Below are positions 21,014 through 32,800 of a DNA stretch of 64,000 nucleotides, piece after piece. Made by a program: the position numbers and the translations under genes. Each line of letters begins with the position of its first letter. Within the stretch, counting starts at the first letter, position 1. The notes below the pieces were generated by a model. The model was given only the letters and a program-made list of their open reading frames with translations. It had not been told where the DNA came from and did not search any database. The stretch is from Turnera subulata (lineage: Eukaryota > Streptophyta > Magnoliopsida > Malpighiales > Passifloraceae), in the NCBI GenBank assembly GCA_028386065.3, contig JAKUCV010006170.1, forward strand, positions 62,001 to 126,000, given 5' to 3'.

Positions 21014-24000
21014 ATGTTATCTATCCTAACGTGGAATTGCCAGGGTGCTGGCAAAAGAAAATTTCCGCGGTTGTGTAGAGATTTTTGCCGCAATAATAAA
21101 CCTGATTTACTAGTCATTCTGGAGCCCCGGATCAGTGGGAAGCGTGCAGATTCTGTGATAAAGAAGCTGGGGTTTTCAAATTCTCACCGAGTTGAGGCCA
21201 GAGGCTTTGCTGGAGGCATCTGGCTCTTATGGGATGACTCAAGGGTGCAGGTGTCCATCTTGTTCAATCACCCACAGTTCATTCACACCCGTGTGTCAGA
21301 CCCGGACCATTCTTTTCTGTTCACTGCTATTTATGCCAGCCCACAAGAGAGCTGGAGAAAATTTCTATGGAGTAACCTCGCGGCTTTGGCACGCTCAATC
21401 TCCGAACCATGGATTTTAGGGGGAGACTTTAACGCAGTTTTGTCTGGATTGGAACGCAAAAATAATTTCGGCCGGCAGGGGCTGGCGAACAAATTGTTTT
21501 TAGATAGTATGGCGGACAACAACCTACTTGATTTGGGATTTTCTGGCTGTAAGTATACATGGAAGAGTGGGTCGAAGAGGGCTCGTTTGGACAGGTTCAT
21601 CTGTAACAGTGCTTGGAGGGTAATGTTTCCGGAAGGTACAGTCCATCATCTGGCCAGAATTAGATCAGACCATTGCCCCATCATACTGCGAGCTGGATGC
21701 CCGCCTCCCCCTACAAACACTCGGCCTTTCAGATTTCAGGCCGCGTGGTTAACGCATCACAACTTTTCGCAATTTGTATCCGAGAATTGGTGTACTAGTT
21801 CTGATTTTCACCAGACAGTGCAGCACTTTACCATTAAGGCCAGAGAGTGGAATCAAGAGGTCTTTGGTAATATCCACTTGAAGAAGAGGAGATTACTGGC
21901 CAGGATTGCAGGGATACAGCGCTACCTGGAACATAAACCGTCCGTTTTCCTCTCTAATTTAGAGACAGAACTGAATTTGGAATTGGAGGTGGTGCTTCTC
22001 CAAGAAGAGATATTTTGGAGGCAAAAAGCTTGCAACCAGTGGGTTTTGGAAGGGGACATGAATACATCTTTCTTTCATACTACGGCCATTATTCGAAGGA
22101 GGAACAACAAAGTTCAAGCATTAAAGAATGATCAGGGGGAATGGCAAGTAGACCCGGGGGTCCTAAAGGAAATGGCTACTTCTTATTTTGCTAATCTCTT
22201 TCGTGAAGAGCAGCAAACTGAAACAACCCCAGTGATTCCTAATCTTTTCCTGAAACTGGAGGAAGGTGCCCTATCTATCCTGGATACTCCTTTCTCCATG
22301 GATGAAGTTAAAAACTGCATTTTTCAAATGGGCCATTTGAAGTCCCCGGGCCCCGATGGACTCCACCCAATTTTTTATCAATCGCAGTGGGAGGTGGTTG
22401 GCCCTAGCGTCTACGCCCTAGTTAAACGGGTGTTTGAGGAAGGGTATTGGGATAGCAGGCTAAACAGCACTCTTATTGTTTTGCTCCCAAAAATTGAGAA
22501 ACCAGAGAGGATCACTCAATTCAGACCCATCGGTCTGTGTAACGTGATCTACAAAACTGTTACCAAGTTGATAGTGAATCGAATGAAGCACTTGCTGGAG
22601 GATCTGGTAGCACCAAATCAAAGTAGCTTCGTGCCGGGAAGATTGATAACTGATAACATAATCATAGCTCAGGAGATCATTCACTTCATGAAAGTCAAGA
22701 AGGGCGAGTCAGGGATCATGGCCATCAAAATTGATCTCGAAAAGGCGTACGATCGATTAAGATGGAGCTTCATTAAGGAGACCCTCGAGAAAGCTGGCTT
22801 TGAACCGAATCTGGTGGAAATTACCATGAAGTGTATTACCACTTCCTCACTACAGGTCAGCTGGAATAGGGAAGCAACAGCGGCTTTTTGTCCATCAAGG
22901 GGCATTAGACAAGGCGATCCAATCTCTCCGTACATTTTTGTTTTATGTATGGAGAGGTTAGGTCATCTTATTCACCACGCCGTTGCCAATAAATCATGGG
23001 TGCCTGTTTCGGTGTCAAGAGGGGGGCCTAAAGTGTCGCATTTATTTTTTGCTGACGACTTATTGTTATTTGCCGCTGCTGATGTTCATCAGGTGCAGGT
23101 AATTCAGCAGTGTCTTAACACCTTTTGCAGCAGTTCGGGTCAAAAAATCAGCAGTGACAAATCTCGCATCTGCTTCTCCAATAATATTTCCACAGATAGG
23201 GCACTTGTGTTGAGCAACTCTTTTGGGTTTACCAGAACATCCAATCTGGGAAAACACCTAGGGGTACCTCTAATACACTCCCGAGTTACCAAGGCAACAA
23301 ATGCTCATATATTAGAAAAAGCTCAGCACAGATTGAATGGGTGGAAAGCGAGACACCTTTCAATGGCAGGTCGGATCACTCTCACAAAATCTGTGATCTC
23401 GACTCTTCCATTGTACACGATGCAGACGGTGCGTCTTCCCCGCCATATATGTGATAGACTTGATTCTATTTGTAGACGATTCATTTGGGGGGCAACTGAA
23501 CATGAGAAGAAAATCCACCTGCTAAGTTGGGAGCAACTGTGTGAACCTGTAAAGTGTGGAGGGATTGGCCTCCGGAAGATGAGGGCATGCAACGATGCTT
23601 GTTTAATGAAGTTGATTTGGACAATTCTAACTGAACCGGATACCCTCTGGGTTCGAATCTTCCGTCACAAATATCTCAAGTCAGGTGTACTTTCTGGGAG
23701 TGTATGGAAGCAGAGGGCAGGGTCTAATTTATGGAAAGCGTTATGCAAAGTATGGCCCGCTTTCCACAATCATATTGACTGGGAAATTGGCAATGGAACT
23801 TCAGTTTCTTTTTGGGAGGACCTATGGCTGGGTGGAAGTAGTACCTTGGCTGATGAGGCGTCTACCTCTGTTCCGCAGGAACTCTTATGCAAGAGTGTCT
23901 CACAAATGGTGACCATGGAGGGCCGGTGGGACTGGGCGAATATTTCCCCATTCATTGCAGAGGAGTCTGCATCTTTACTCGCTTTAGCTATCCCTCTAGT

Positions 24001-24808
24001 CGGTGTTAACGAGCAAGACAAAGTCTTATGGAGGGCCAACTCTAGAGGTAATTTTTCTATCAAGTCAGCCTACCTTGCTTTGGAAGCTGAGTCTTGGCAT
24101 GACGAAGATGAGGTTTGGAGCCTAATATGGCAATGGAAGGGCCCTTTGAGGGTGTGTTCATTTTTATGGTTGATGGCCCATAATAGATTACTCACAAACC
24201 AACTTCGATTCAGAAGACATCTTACGAACAATGAACATTGTGTAAGGTGTGGTTTTGAGATTGAGACTATACTGCATATTGTACGCGATTGCATATTTGC
24301 CAAAGACACGTGGTTAGCTATTCAGATCCCCACGCAAATCCAGGGCTTTTTTGTTGAGGATCTATTGCCTTGGATCAAGGAAAATCTGAAGCTTCATGAT
24401 AATAGCTGGTGCTTTCTGTTTGCCATCACCTGCTGGCTTCTCTGGAAATGGAGAAACCAGATTTTGTTTGACCCTGATTTCCAGCCCCCTACTAATCCAG
24501 CAGCCGTGATCACCAAAGTGGCTATGGAGTATATGCGTGCCTGGAAGAGTGGGAAGAAGTGGAACAGTTGCCAGCCTACTGAGACAGGTGCGGATTGGGT
24601 ACCTCCCCCTAATGGTTCACTAAAACTGAATATCGCAGTTCATTTTGCCGAAAATGATATGTCAGCTTTTGCGAGGGGTGTTTTGATAAATCATTCAGGG
24701 ATTTGGAAGTGTGGGTTCCAGGTAGCTCTTGGTTGTTGCAGTCAGACTTACCATTTATTATGCTCTCAAATTGGCACAAAAGTACCCAACAGTAGAGCTT
24801 TTGATTGA
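21014..24808 (+). CDS. LINE ORF2 polyprotein: endonuclease, reverse transcriptase, zf-RVT, broken RNase H
   Basis: This enzyme nicks target DNA and reverse-transcribes the element RNA in place. I choose the Met at 21014 because MLSILTWNCQGAG opens the AP-type endonuclease; an in-frame Met 26 codons earlier would overlap ORF1. Endonuclease residues: GGDFNAV (Asp138) and SDHCPI (Asp219-His220). RT: KSPGPDG near 443, QGDPISP, and catalytic FADD at 679-682. The zf-RVT region lies near 1040-1100. An RNase H-like domain begins near 1202, but its first catalytic Asp is replaced (LNIAVHF where family members have LNVDxxF). The frame then ends at 24808 after a shift; the domain's C-terminus continues in another frame to 25064. 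Confidence 0.93.
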   Translation: MLSILTWNCQGAGKRKFPRLCRDFCRNNKPDLLVILEPRISGKRADSVIKKLGFSNSHRVEARGFAGGIWLLWDDSRVQVSILFNHPQFIHTRVSDPDHSFLFTAIYASPQESWRKFLWSNLAALARSISEPWILGGDFNAVLSGLERKNNFGRQGLANKLFLDSMADNNLLDLGFSGCKYTWKSGSKRARLDRFICNSAWRVMFPEGTVHHLARIRSDHCPIILRAGCPPPPTNTRPFRFQAAWLTHHNFSQFVSENWCTSSDFHQTVQHFTIKAREWNQEVFGNIHLKKRRLLARIAGIQRYLEHKPSVFLSNLETELNLELEVVLLQEEIFWRQKACNQWVLEGDMNTSFFHTTAIIRRRNNKVQALKNDQGEWQVDPGVLKEMATSYFANLFREEQQTETTPVIPNLFLKLEEGALSILDTPFSMDEVKNCIFQMGHLKSPGPDGLHPIFYQSQWEVVGPSVYALVKRVFEEGYWDSRLNSTLIVLLPKIEKPERITQFRPIGLCNVIYKTVTKLIVNRMKHLLEDLVAPNQSSFVPGRLITDNIIIAQEIIHFMKVKKGESGIMAIKIDLEKAYDRLRWSFIKETLEKAGFEPNLVEITMKCITTSSLQVSWNREATAAFCPSRGIRQGDPISPYIFVLCMERLGHLIHHAVANKSWVPVSVSRGGPKVSHLFFADDLLLFAAADVHQVQVIQQCLNTFCSSSGQKISSDKSRICFSNNISTDRALVLSNSFGFTRTSNLGKHLGVPLIHSRVTKATNAHILEKAQHRLNGWKARHLSMAGRITLTKSVISTLPLYTMQTVRLPRHICDRLDSICRRFIWGATEHEKKIHLLSWEQLCEPVKCGGIGLRKMRACNDACLMKLIWTILTEPDTLWVRIFRHKYLKSGVLSGSVWKQRAGSNLWKALCKVWPAFHNHIDWEIGNGTSVSFWEDLWLGGSSTLADEASTSVPQELLCKSVSQMVTMEGRWDWANISPFIAEESASLLALAIPLVGVNEQDKVLWRANSRGNFSIKSAYLALEAESWHDEDEVWSLIWQWKGPLRVCSFLWLMAHNRLLTNQLRFRRHLTNNEHCVRCGFEIETILHIVRDCIFAKDTWLAIQIPTQIQGFFVEDLLPWIKENLKLHDNSWCFLFAITCWLLWKWRNQILFDPDFQPPTNPAAVITKVAMEYMRAWKSGKKWNSCQPTETGADWVPPPNGSLKLNIAVHFAENDMSAFARGVLINHSGIWKCGFQVALGCCSQTYHLLCSQIGTKVPNSRAFD

Positions 24809-25064
24809 AACCTCTTCACAAGAAGCTGTGGAATGGATGAATGAGGAATTACACCAGGAGACTCATTTGGACGACTTAGCTTGTGCTTTACTCGACATTC
24901 TGCAGAATCTCAGCTGCATCTCTTTTGTTTATGTGCAGGAAGAGGCTAACGTTGTAGCAAACCACCTAGCTCGGTTAGCCGCTATTAGCATTCCTGACAC
25001 CATATTTTTTGACTCTCCCCCTTTTGGAATTAGTCACTTCATTGATGAGGATAGGAGAGTATAG
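24729..25064 (+). pseudogene. Out-of-frame C-terminal part of the LINE RNase H-like domain
   Basis: This reading frame carries the continuation expected after the truncated ORF2: ALKLAQKYPTVELLIETSS, followed by a VQEEANVVANHLARLA block that matches the usual N-x-x-A-x-x-LA RNase H terminus. It lies one frame away from ORF2, and the switch falls between about 24729 and 24790. It is not an independent gene. Confidence 0.85.
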
Positions 25065-25171
25065 AGCCATGCTATCTTTGTTCCAGGCTATGTTTTTGTA
25101 ACGATTTTTCTACATATATCTAATATATGACATCGGTTTCCGAAAAAAAAAAAAAAGAACTCGAGATTTAA

Positions 25172-27249
25172 CTAGATGAATCATGAATGAACGGGATAAC
25201 CAAAAAAAAAAGAGATAGACGAAAATCTATTTATTTTAAAAGAATTAACAGGCTGGCAGCAAGAATATCTCCAAGCAAGAAGACAAAAAATGCAAGGGCA
25301 GCGAGTTGCGGTGAAAAGGAGGTCAGAAAAAAGCTGCAGAGAAAATGAGGGGAGGGAGAGAGAGGAGGAGGAGGACAATGTGTGGATCCATGCATGTACA
25401 ATACAAGCACATGCACATGATGGAGTAGCTAGCCTAGGAGTACCACGGATCTTTTGATTTTTGGCCTGCAATGGGATGAGCTGTCAAGCTCCGTACTTTT
25501 CACATGTACAAAGTGAAAGTACAAACAAACACATCATTAGCCACCGGGCCCCCCACCATTGCAACAGCAAAAGCTATTATTAGTATCTGTTTTTGTTGTA
25601 TTGTTTGTTGTTTCATATGGGAGTGAATTGGCAAGTAGTGATCGATCGTGGTCATGGCATGGGTGGGTGAAATGAAGAACACCTTATCGCCAGTCTCTGT
25701 CACCTCCGCCTGATCTCCTCCTAACCCCGTGACAATTGTGGCATCTATATACATACACTACACACCTCATCTTTCTTTTGGTTCTTTCTTTCTTTCTGAT
25801 ATTAAACATATCTTGATTTCTGGATAGAGATATCTACCTTCTGAAGAATTTAGATTTTTGTTCCTCACTTTTTCAAGGGTGTAGATAGAGACTTTTGTAT
25901 TTCATTATGCAGTCGCTTTTATATCAAAATGAAGAAAAAAAGAGAGATGGAACTTTGAAAGATTCTAGTAACAATAATGTACCTAGTGTAACTTTTCTTT
26001 TATGATAGGTATGTACAAAGCCTCCCTGCGCAATATGAATATGCAACCAATGGCATAGAAACAAAGAGTGGGGACAAGCCTAGGTCTAAAAATAAAGACA
26101 CACCTAATCTGCAGAAACACTGCAGCAGCATTCGTAAGTTAATGTATGAATCCATATAATTCTTGGGCCTCAAATTCTGTTGGTTGGTTTTTAAACTACA
26201 ACATTTTGACGTGGTGATAATTGCAATAATTTTAAAGCTAAGAGGGAACTAATTTGTAAATAACTAAAGTTTTTAGAATCCTTTGTAGAAACAAACATGG
26301 ATTTTGTTGGAATGAAGCTCTCCCAATATGTTGTCACAAACGCAGTAATTAAAGAAAATATGAAGCACTACGATGTAGTCATTTTACGTATTAAGAAAAA
26401 GTAGAATAGGCATTAACTTTTTAAAGATAAGCCAGCAGTTCATCTACATATAGGTTCAAAACTTTGGTGCAGACGTGCAGTAGACTTACAGCCAAGACTT
26501 TTTTATTTAGTACCATAAATTCAATCTACCACAGCAAAAGACTGCGTTATGCTTTAATTTTGGAGATACTTCCAAGGCTCCAGATTTGAGCGTACTAGCT
26601 AGGTCTCTGTGTTTCTTTATGCTTTGGCCAAAAAAAAAAAAAGTTATGTTAGGACGTTGGAGTTGTAGTTAATTCTCTGTTTCTTCTTTTATTAAGCCAT
26701 GTACTGCGCTGAACTTTCAACCCCTGCCCTTGCAGAATCAGGGGTGATGCTAATTATGCTTTGTCTGCTGTATTATTATTAATTTTTTTTTTGTCTTGTG
26801 TATGTTGTTTGACTTGTTGTATTGTTTTAGTGGTATTTATGATTTTTCCATCCCAAAAAAAAAAAAAGGACTGTGCCACAGGCTCACAGCTCACTTCCAC
26901 ATCAGTTGTATAGACCCAACTCATCACCGTAAGAGATTCACATTGTCACGCACACATTCACGTTGTATTCTAATTTACATTCAACGCATATGCCAAGTAT
27001 TTGTTTTGGGAGTAGTAGTTCATGAGCTTGGTGTTGTTTGCAATTAATCATTTAATTGTAGTGGTAATAAATTCATTCTCATAGCCATGATGTCATGGAT
27101 GATGCCAACATGTAAGAAGTTCGACAAAAGGTAGCTTTAATTTATTTGTTTATTTATTGGTTTCTATCATATATGAGGTATTCTGAGTACTAATTAAATT
27201 AAGGCAAGCAAATTAATTGCCGCGCCACTTGATGCTTAATTAATTTACC
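25172..27249. other. Intergenic spacer with poly-A relics
   Basis: No gene model is supported. 25340-25380 is a GA-rich tract. A-runs at 26629-26643 and 26855-26868, each preceded by T/G-rich sequence, look like retroposon tails without definable bodies. 26085-26190 is related to 29250-29365 (CTAATCTGCAG...AAACACT and TTCTT/GGGCCTCAA landmarks). An 84-codon minus ORF at 25500-25754 has no recognised domain. Confidence 0.35.
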
Positions 27250-27670
27250 ATAGCAAGAAGTTCTCTTCTGTTTTATCTGTTAATTTATTTAATATCAGAT
27301 GCTCTATGCACATGAGCTCTATTTTGTACGCTAATGGCCACTTACTGAGATCCAGCTTAATTAATTTGCTCCACTGAGACGTAACGTAATATCTTTTTTC
27401 TCCCTTTCTTTTGATCCCGAATATATATAGTACAAAGTCTACAATTGAGGCGGGCTGATAAGGCATCGAACTAAAACATGTGATGATGATAGCATTAGCA
27501 TATCATATCACTTATTGCATGCATACATATATTAGTGGTACTGGTACCCCCCCCTCCCCTTTGTTCTCGAGCTTTCCCCTGCACATGCTTTAGTCAATGA
27601 TCGATGATGAATATTATTTACATAAGTATATTATGGCTTCTGATTCCACAATAAATAATGCTTGGCTCGT
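27250..27670. repeat. Diverged segmental duplicate of 17290-17760
   Basis: This is the partner copy of the upstream duplicate, with the same order of landmarks, including GCACATGCTTTAGTCAA at 27581. The LINE lies between the copies. Together with the second, shorter pair (26085-26190 and 29250-29365) it indicates past duplications of spacer DNA upstream of the TSJT1-like gene. Confidence 0.7.
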
Positions 27671-30600
27671 TGAATATAATATTCCAAGGATTATTATTTT
27701 GTGCGTGTATGTACTTTTTTTAATAGGCCTATTTGACTGCAAAAAGTTGTCTATCACAAGCCAACATTCCGTCTATGACAGTTCGTTCTCTCGATGATCG
27801 ATCCGATAATAAACGGTGTACGTGTGAGTGACTTGGTCAACCTTTTTTCCCATGAAATCCAAGTGTTGCCTCTTCGTTTGATCGGGCAGGGTACTCCCAC
27901 TCTCTAGAGCGCTTGTGACATCGAAGTGGAGTCATCCATGCATGTTTTGCTGTCTTACCCTCTTTCAAGAAATCAATTCGAAGTATGTGGAATATACTCT
28001 CAATCTTTCATACTATAAAGGATCCCATCCCTTTCCTCTGCTTGAGTGTGACACCGGAGTAGAGTTGGGCCTGTTCTATTACCACTTTGTCAGGATAGTA
28101 TTATCTTCTCCCAAAAGGTTAAATTGATGGGTTTGTGTATGCATAAACCCAAAAGTCAAAACCCACCATTCTTCTAGATGTGGAACTCTACCACATGGGG
28201 TTAAAAAAAAACATATCTAGTTCACCAAACCCATTTGAGCCCATTGTAGTAATTTTCAAAAATTGAGCTAAATTTTCCACACAAAAAAATTGAGCTAAAT
28301 TTATTTTGTTAATCCCATCCAGGGGCTTTAGTATGTGTTTCATGAGGGAGAAAGGAAGAGATACGAACGCCTATGGTGGAGGCCATTTATGGTATGGGGT
28401 ATTAATTAGTTTGTAAGTCAAATCTTACTCTTTTTTAAAGTGAAAAATAGTAGTAATTCTTAAAAAAAAAAGGAAAATATTAGTATCATAGATTGGTATG
28501 TGAGAAAATATAATAACTTTGGGATGGTTAATGGATAAGTATAGGATCAGTGAAAGGCCACAACCACCCCTGACTTTTCAAAATCTTCATATAGGTCTTT
28601 AAAAATTGTACGTGGTAACCCTTGCTTTTCTAAAATTTTCATATCAGTCTTATAAAATTAAATATTTTTTGTATTATTTTTTTATTTTAACTAAATTTTA
28701 GTGTTACATATATATTGGTTTCAGAATTTTTCAAATTTAATAATTTAATTTGTTGCAATTCTAAAAATTCATATTAATCTTTTATAATAATAACATAAAT
28801 GATCTTCTATAAAAAAATTAATAGAAATAATTATTTATTTATAATTCATAAATTTTCAATAAAATACATATAAATTTTATATTAATATAAATAATTAATT
28901 ACATATTAAGTTATAGTTATTTTTCAATGTTAAATATATTTTTTAAAATTATAGTTCTATTATTATAATTAAAGTTATAAATATATTAATTTTTATCATA
29001 GATCATTTAATAGAAGATATATGAATATTTATTTTTAACCCCCCTAAGAAAAATTTGGTCGTCACTGACTAGGATGGGTTATATCATATATGTTTTAATT
29101 CAGTTTTGTTTCGGAAACTTTGCTCCCGAGGCCCGAGCAAGTCCCATGAAAGGAGCTTGGACTCTTGGAGTAATTGCAAAGAGTTGATGATATAAGGGCA
29201 AACTTTATGACGAGACGATGTAAAGCGGAGCCCATACACAAAAGACTAGAGAAAGCCTAGGCCCAAATTCTACGACACACACAATCTACAGGGACAGCCG
29301 AAACACTATTGTAATTTGTAAGGGTTCATATATGTATTCTTATTCTTCGGCCTCAAGTTGGTTATTTCTGTTCTCCATTTTACCATGTTGACGTTGAAGA
29401 TTATGAAGATTACCCCAAAAGTCTCATTTTGTTAAAAAAAAAAAGAAATATTTGCAGAAGTTTCAAACCTAAATGTTAACAGATTTTTCTTTTTTATGAA
29501 AAAATATTAACAGATATATAACTGATGATACCATATTTGGGCCGAGATATAGAATCCCCCAAATCCTCATTGACAACTCGAGCTCATTATTAGCCCATAT
29601 GAAGTTTAGCCCATCATTCACAAGACGCATGCAATCCAACTCGTCACATTAGACATCCTCTTCTCATATACTTCAATTTGGTATGCCCCCCCAGGTGTAA
29701 AGTATATCTGTTTATGGAAATGGATAGGAACTTGGGCATGTATGATTTATTTGTCCATTACTTTTTTTTTTTTCCGGTATGATAAGGCGACAAAGTGAGA
29801 ATATTTGTTTTTAGAAAAAAAAGAAAAAACAACTTGTGGTGACATCGATGATGACTGCTTTGTGATGGAAAAAAAAAAAAAAAAAAAAGAGAACAATGAT
29901 TACTGCTGCCCATGAGAGGCTAGCCGCTAGTGGATGTATGTAACGCAAACTGGAACTTTACATAATTTCAGGAAACTTTGTAAGAACATTCCACAGAGAG
30001 AAAATCAGTGTATAAAATATAAATTATGGAGTTATACTCTATCTACAGAGAAGAGAAAAGTCATGATCATAAAGGAAAAAAGAAGATGATAATTCAGTGT
30101 AGAAGTAAAATAGAGTATATATGCAACGCAAACCAGTCTACCCACAGACTCAAAATATAAGTCAGTGGGTGGTTGCTGCTATGCATCCTTATCGCTGTCA
30201 CAGTTTTCCTTCTTTTTGCTGGATAAGGCCGCCACAAGTATACCAAAGCAAAAACCAACTGCAATTTGTTCTCAGGAAAATTAAAAATGCTTTCAGCCCA
30301 AACTCTCAACCTTTGTTCTTTTCAACTACTTCCCCCTTAGTTGTCTTACCCTGCAGCAAGTAATAGTTGCTAATGTATATGTGCAGCCTTGACTCTGTAA
30401 TGATGTAGATAATATAATATAATCAATCATAGAGAGCAGCACATGCATCTGGGTTTGAAGTAGCTAGCTCGATTTCCTAGTGTAGATTATAGTAAGACTT
30501 TAAACGGCATCAGTACATAAACTTCTGCTTTGGTGCAAAACTGTGATTTTCTTCTATGATGTAATGTTACTAATTACAGTACAACTTGTAGACAAAATGA

Positions 30601-30830
30601 AGGCGTGTTTATCAACAATAACCTCAAAGCCCCACGGCCCCACACCAGATGCCAAATGGGAAAATTCTGTACCCTTTTTTTTTTTAATAAAATCAAAGAC
30701 CATAGGATAAGACTACATAGAACTACGAGAATCCTTATCCCCATCACACTAACATCCATGTCACGCCAATGACTAGTAGTACAACGGAACAATGAGCTGA
30801 TGTCTCGTGCGTAGGGTGATGAGACCACAT
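27671..30830. other. Intergenic spacer containing an AT-rich repeat
   Basis: About 28555-29085 is very AT-rich and bounded by GGCCACAACCACCCCTGAC and CCCCCCTAAGAAAAATTT, a C-rich/A-rich arrangement that recurs in plant repeats. I cannot assign it to a class. Several A or T runs (29432, 29762, 29870) are scattered through the rest. No coding region is recognised. Confidence 0.35.
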
Positions 30831-30831
30831 G

Positions 30832-30841
30832 TATATATATA
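30832..30841 (+). promoter_or_regulatory. TATA box of the TSJT1-like gene
   Basis: TATATATATA lies about 105 bp before the start codon at 30946, leaving room for a leader of roughly 70-80 nt. The leader ends in a GGAA microsatellite (30921-30944) directly before the ATG, which is likely length-polymorphic. Promoter use is inferred from position. Confidence 0.55.
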
Positions 30842-30945
30842 GAGGATAAATAGTTTGTATGGATCTTCACTCTGTATCATCCATCATCTTTAATTACCAG
30901 ATATTTGCTAGTCATTCAACAAAGGAAGGAAGGAAGGAAGGAAGT

Positions 30946-32203
30946 ATGTTGGCTATATTTCACAAGGCCTGTGCTCACCCACCTGAGGAACTGAATAGTC
31001 CTGCATCTCAAAATGGTAGCAAGAAGCCTAAACTCCCTCAAGAGACCCTCAATGAGTTCCTTTCACTCCACCCTGAGAACACTTTCTCAATGAGCTTTGG
31101 CCATGCTGCTGTGCTTGCCTACGTTAAGCAACCCACCCCCTTTCTACATCAACAAAGGTGCGTACGTATATATATATAGATGGATATAAGAAGATAGTTG
31201 AATTAATAGTGGACTTGATATGAATTTTTTATTAGACATTAATCGTTTTTTGTCGATGACTTGCAGGTTGTTTTGTGGATTTGAAGATATATACTGCCTC
31301 TTCTCTGGAAGCTTAAACAACCTGTGCACCCTGAATAAGCAATATGGGTTGACAAAGGGAGCCAATGAGGCTATGTTCGTCATCGAAGCTTATCGCACCC
31401 TGCGTGATCGGGGTCCATATCCAGCTGATCAAGTGGTTAAGGATCTTGATGGAAGCTTTGCTTTTGTCATCTATGACAGCAAAACCGGCACTGTCTTTGC
31501 TGCCCTGGTACTTAATTCTTAATTTGTTCCCACTTAATTAACATGGCCTACATATGATTTCAGTTGATGTAATCCAAGGAGTCGTTAGTAGTCTGTCAGG
31601 ATTAGTGCTCTTCTTGTAATCCAAGTTTTAATTTTGGGTAGTAAAAGCTTCAAGTGCTTCTTCCTGCAGATTAATGTGTGATTTGAGGTGGCACATATAT
31701 GACAAATGGTAGGAATAGATTCTTATAATTGATCAAACGTGGTCGCTGGCTGCAGGGGTCGGATGGTGGAGTCAAGCTCTACTGGGGGATTGCAGCCGAT
31801 GGATCAGTGGTTATATCTGATGATTTGGAGGTGATTAAAGCAGGATGTGCCAAATCATTTGCTCCATTTCCAACAGGTATCAAACAATCTGTTGTTGTTC
31901 TTCATCTACAAAATCATGTGACTGTGTTAGCTAGCTTGAGCTATATAGTAATTGATGATGATGGGTCATCACATTCATATATGTTATATGGGTGGGTTGG
32001 GGGGTGCAGGATTCATGTTCCACAGTGAAGGAGGGTTGATGAGCTTTGAGCATCCAATGTACAAGGTGAGGGCAATGCCAAGGACTGATAGCGAAGGGGC
32101 ACTGTGCGGGGCCAATTTCAAGGTGGATGTGTACCAAAGGATTAATAGCATACCACGCAGGGGGAGCGAAGCTAATTGGACCGAATGGGATCCCCATAGC
32201 TAA
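30946..32203 (+). CDS. TSJT1: TSJT1/aluminium-induced-like protein (DUF3700), four exons
   Basis: Exons are 30946-31157, 31267-31507, 31756-31876 and 32010-32203. All introns are GT-AG and the joined frame is 255 residues. The family (stem-specific TSJT1, aluminium-induced and auxin/sugar-responsive relatives) has the Ntn-hydrolase glutamine amidotransferase-like fold of DUF3700; the precise biochemical role is not settled. Visible blocks are MLAIFHKACAHPPEEL at the N-terminus, FCGFEDIYCLFSGSLNNL, FVIEAYRTLRDRGPYPADQV, DGGVKLYWGIAADGSVV and a C-terminal NSIPRRGSEANW. Length and block order match full-length family members. No break is seen. The start Met matches the conserved family N-terminus. 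Confidence 0.93.
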
Positions 32204-32800
32204 AAAGCTAATAGAAAGATCTGTGTTATGTGTGACGCTGCCGGGGACAATAAATAAACACAATTACCAGACTAATATCGTCATCATCATCATCAAGGAA
32301 AATGATCTGAGACCTTAATCGGTTGCGTTAATTTCTTCTGTTTTCTTTGCTCTTCTTTTAATTTCTTGTTTCGTCTGTATCCTTTATTTCTTCTTTCATT
32401 TGATTGTACATATGTCGTTGAGAATAAGTGACACACTTTCTTATACGTGGCAAGAGGTAAGAGTTTGGCCTCTATCACATATTTGAATACGCGGCAACTA
32501 AATCGAAGTGTTCAAAATAAATAGCTTATTTGCTCTGTTTCTTTTACCCCCTCCTCTCTTTTCAGTTCTTAAAAACAGATGTATTCAGTATGTTTTACTG
32601 GATGTTCATGTAACTCATGCATTGGTGCAAAACCAATGACTCAACCCCAATTGTCGAGTTTCAGCCTTTTTAATTAACAAAAAAACAATTTGCATAATAT
32701 TTTGGCTTATTTTCTTAATCAAGATAAGATAGTGCTTTACAAAAAGAATACACGTTAGTACTTACCGATGTTCCTTTGTTATTCGCCGCTTTTTTTTCTT
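32204..32800. other. 3' flank of the TSJT1-like gene
   Basis: This AT-rich sequence must contain the gene's 3' UTR and poly-A site; AATAAA occurs at 32250-32255, about 47 bp after the stop. The Helitron-like end starts at 32802. Nothing else is recognised. Confidence 0.5.

Larger units (their letters stand above)
19044..25153 (+). mobile_element. Full-length plant L1-type LINE with 18-bp TSD
   Basis: The element spans about 6.1 kb and ends in an A run (25143-25156). The flanking TSD AAAGAACTCGAGATTTAA is perfect (19026-19043 and 25154-25171; exact overlap with the A run is ambiguous). It has a 79-nt leader, ORF1 (19123-20991), ORF2 (from 21014) and a short 3' UTR. The near-complete ORFs and intact TSD point to a fairly recent insertion. 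Two blemishes near the 3' end (frameshift and lost RNase H residue) suggest this copy is no longer competent. Confidence 0.93.

Noticed and set aside
25500..25754. 84-codon minus-strand ORF as a small gene
   Set aside because: No recognisable domain and no supporting regulatory context.
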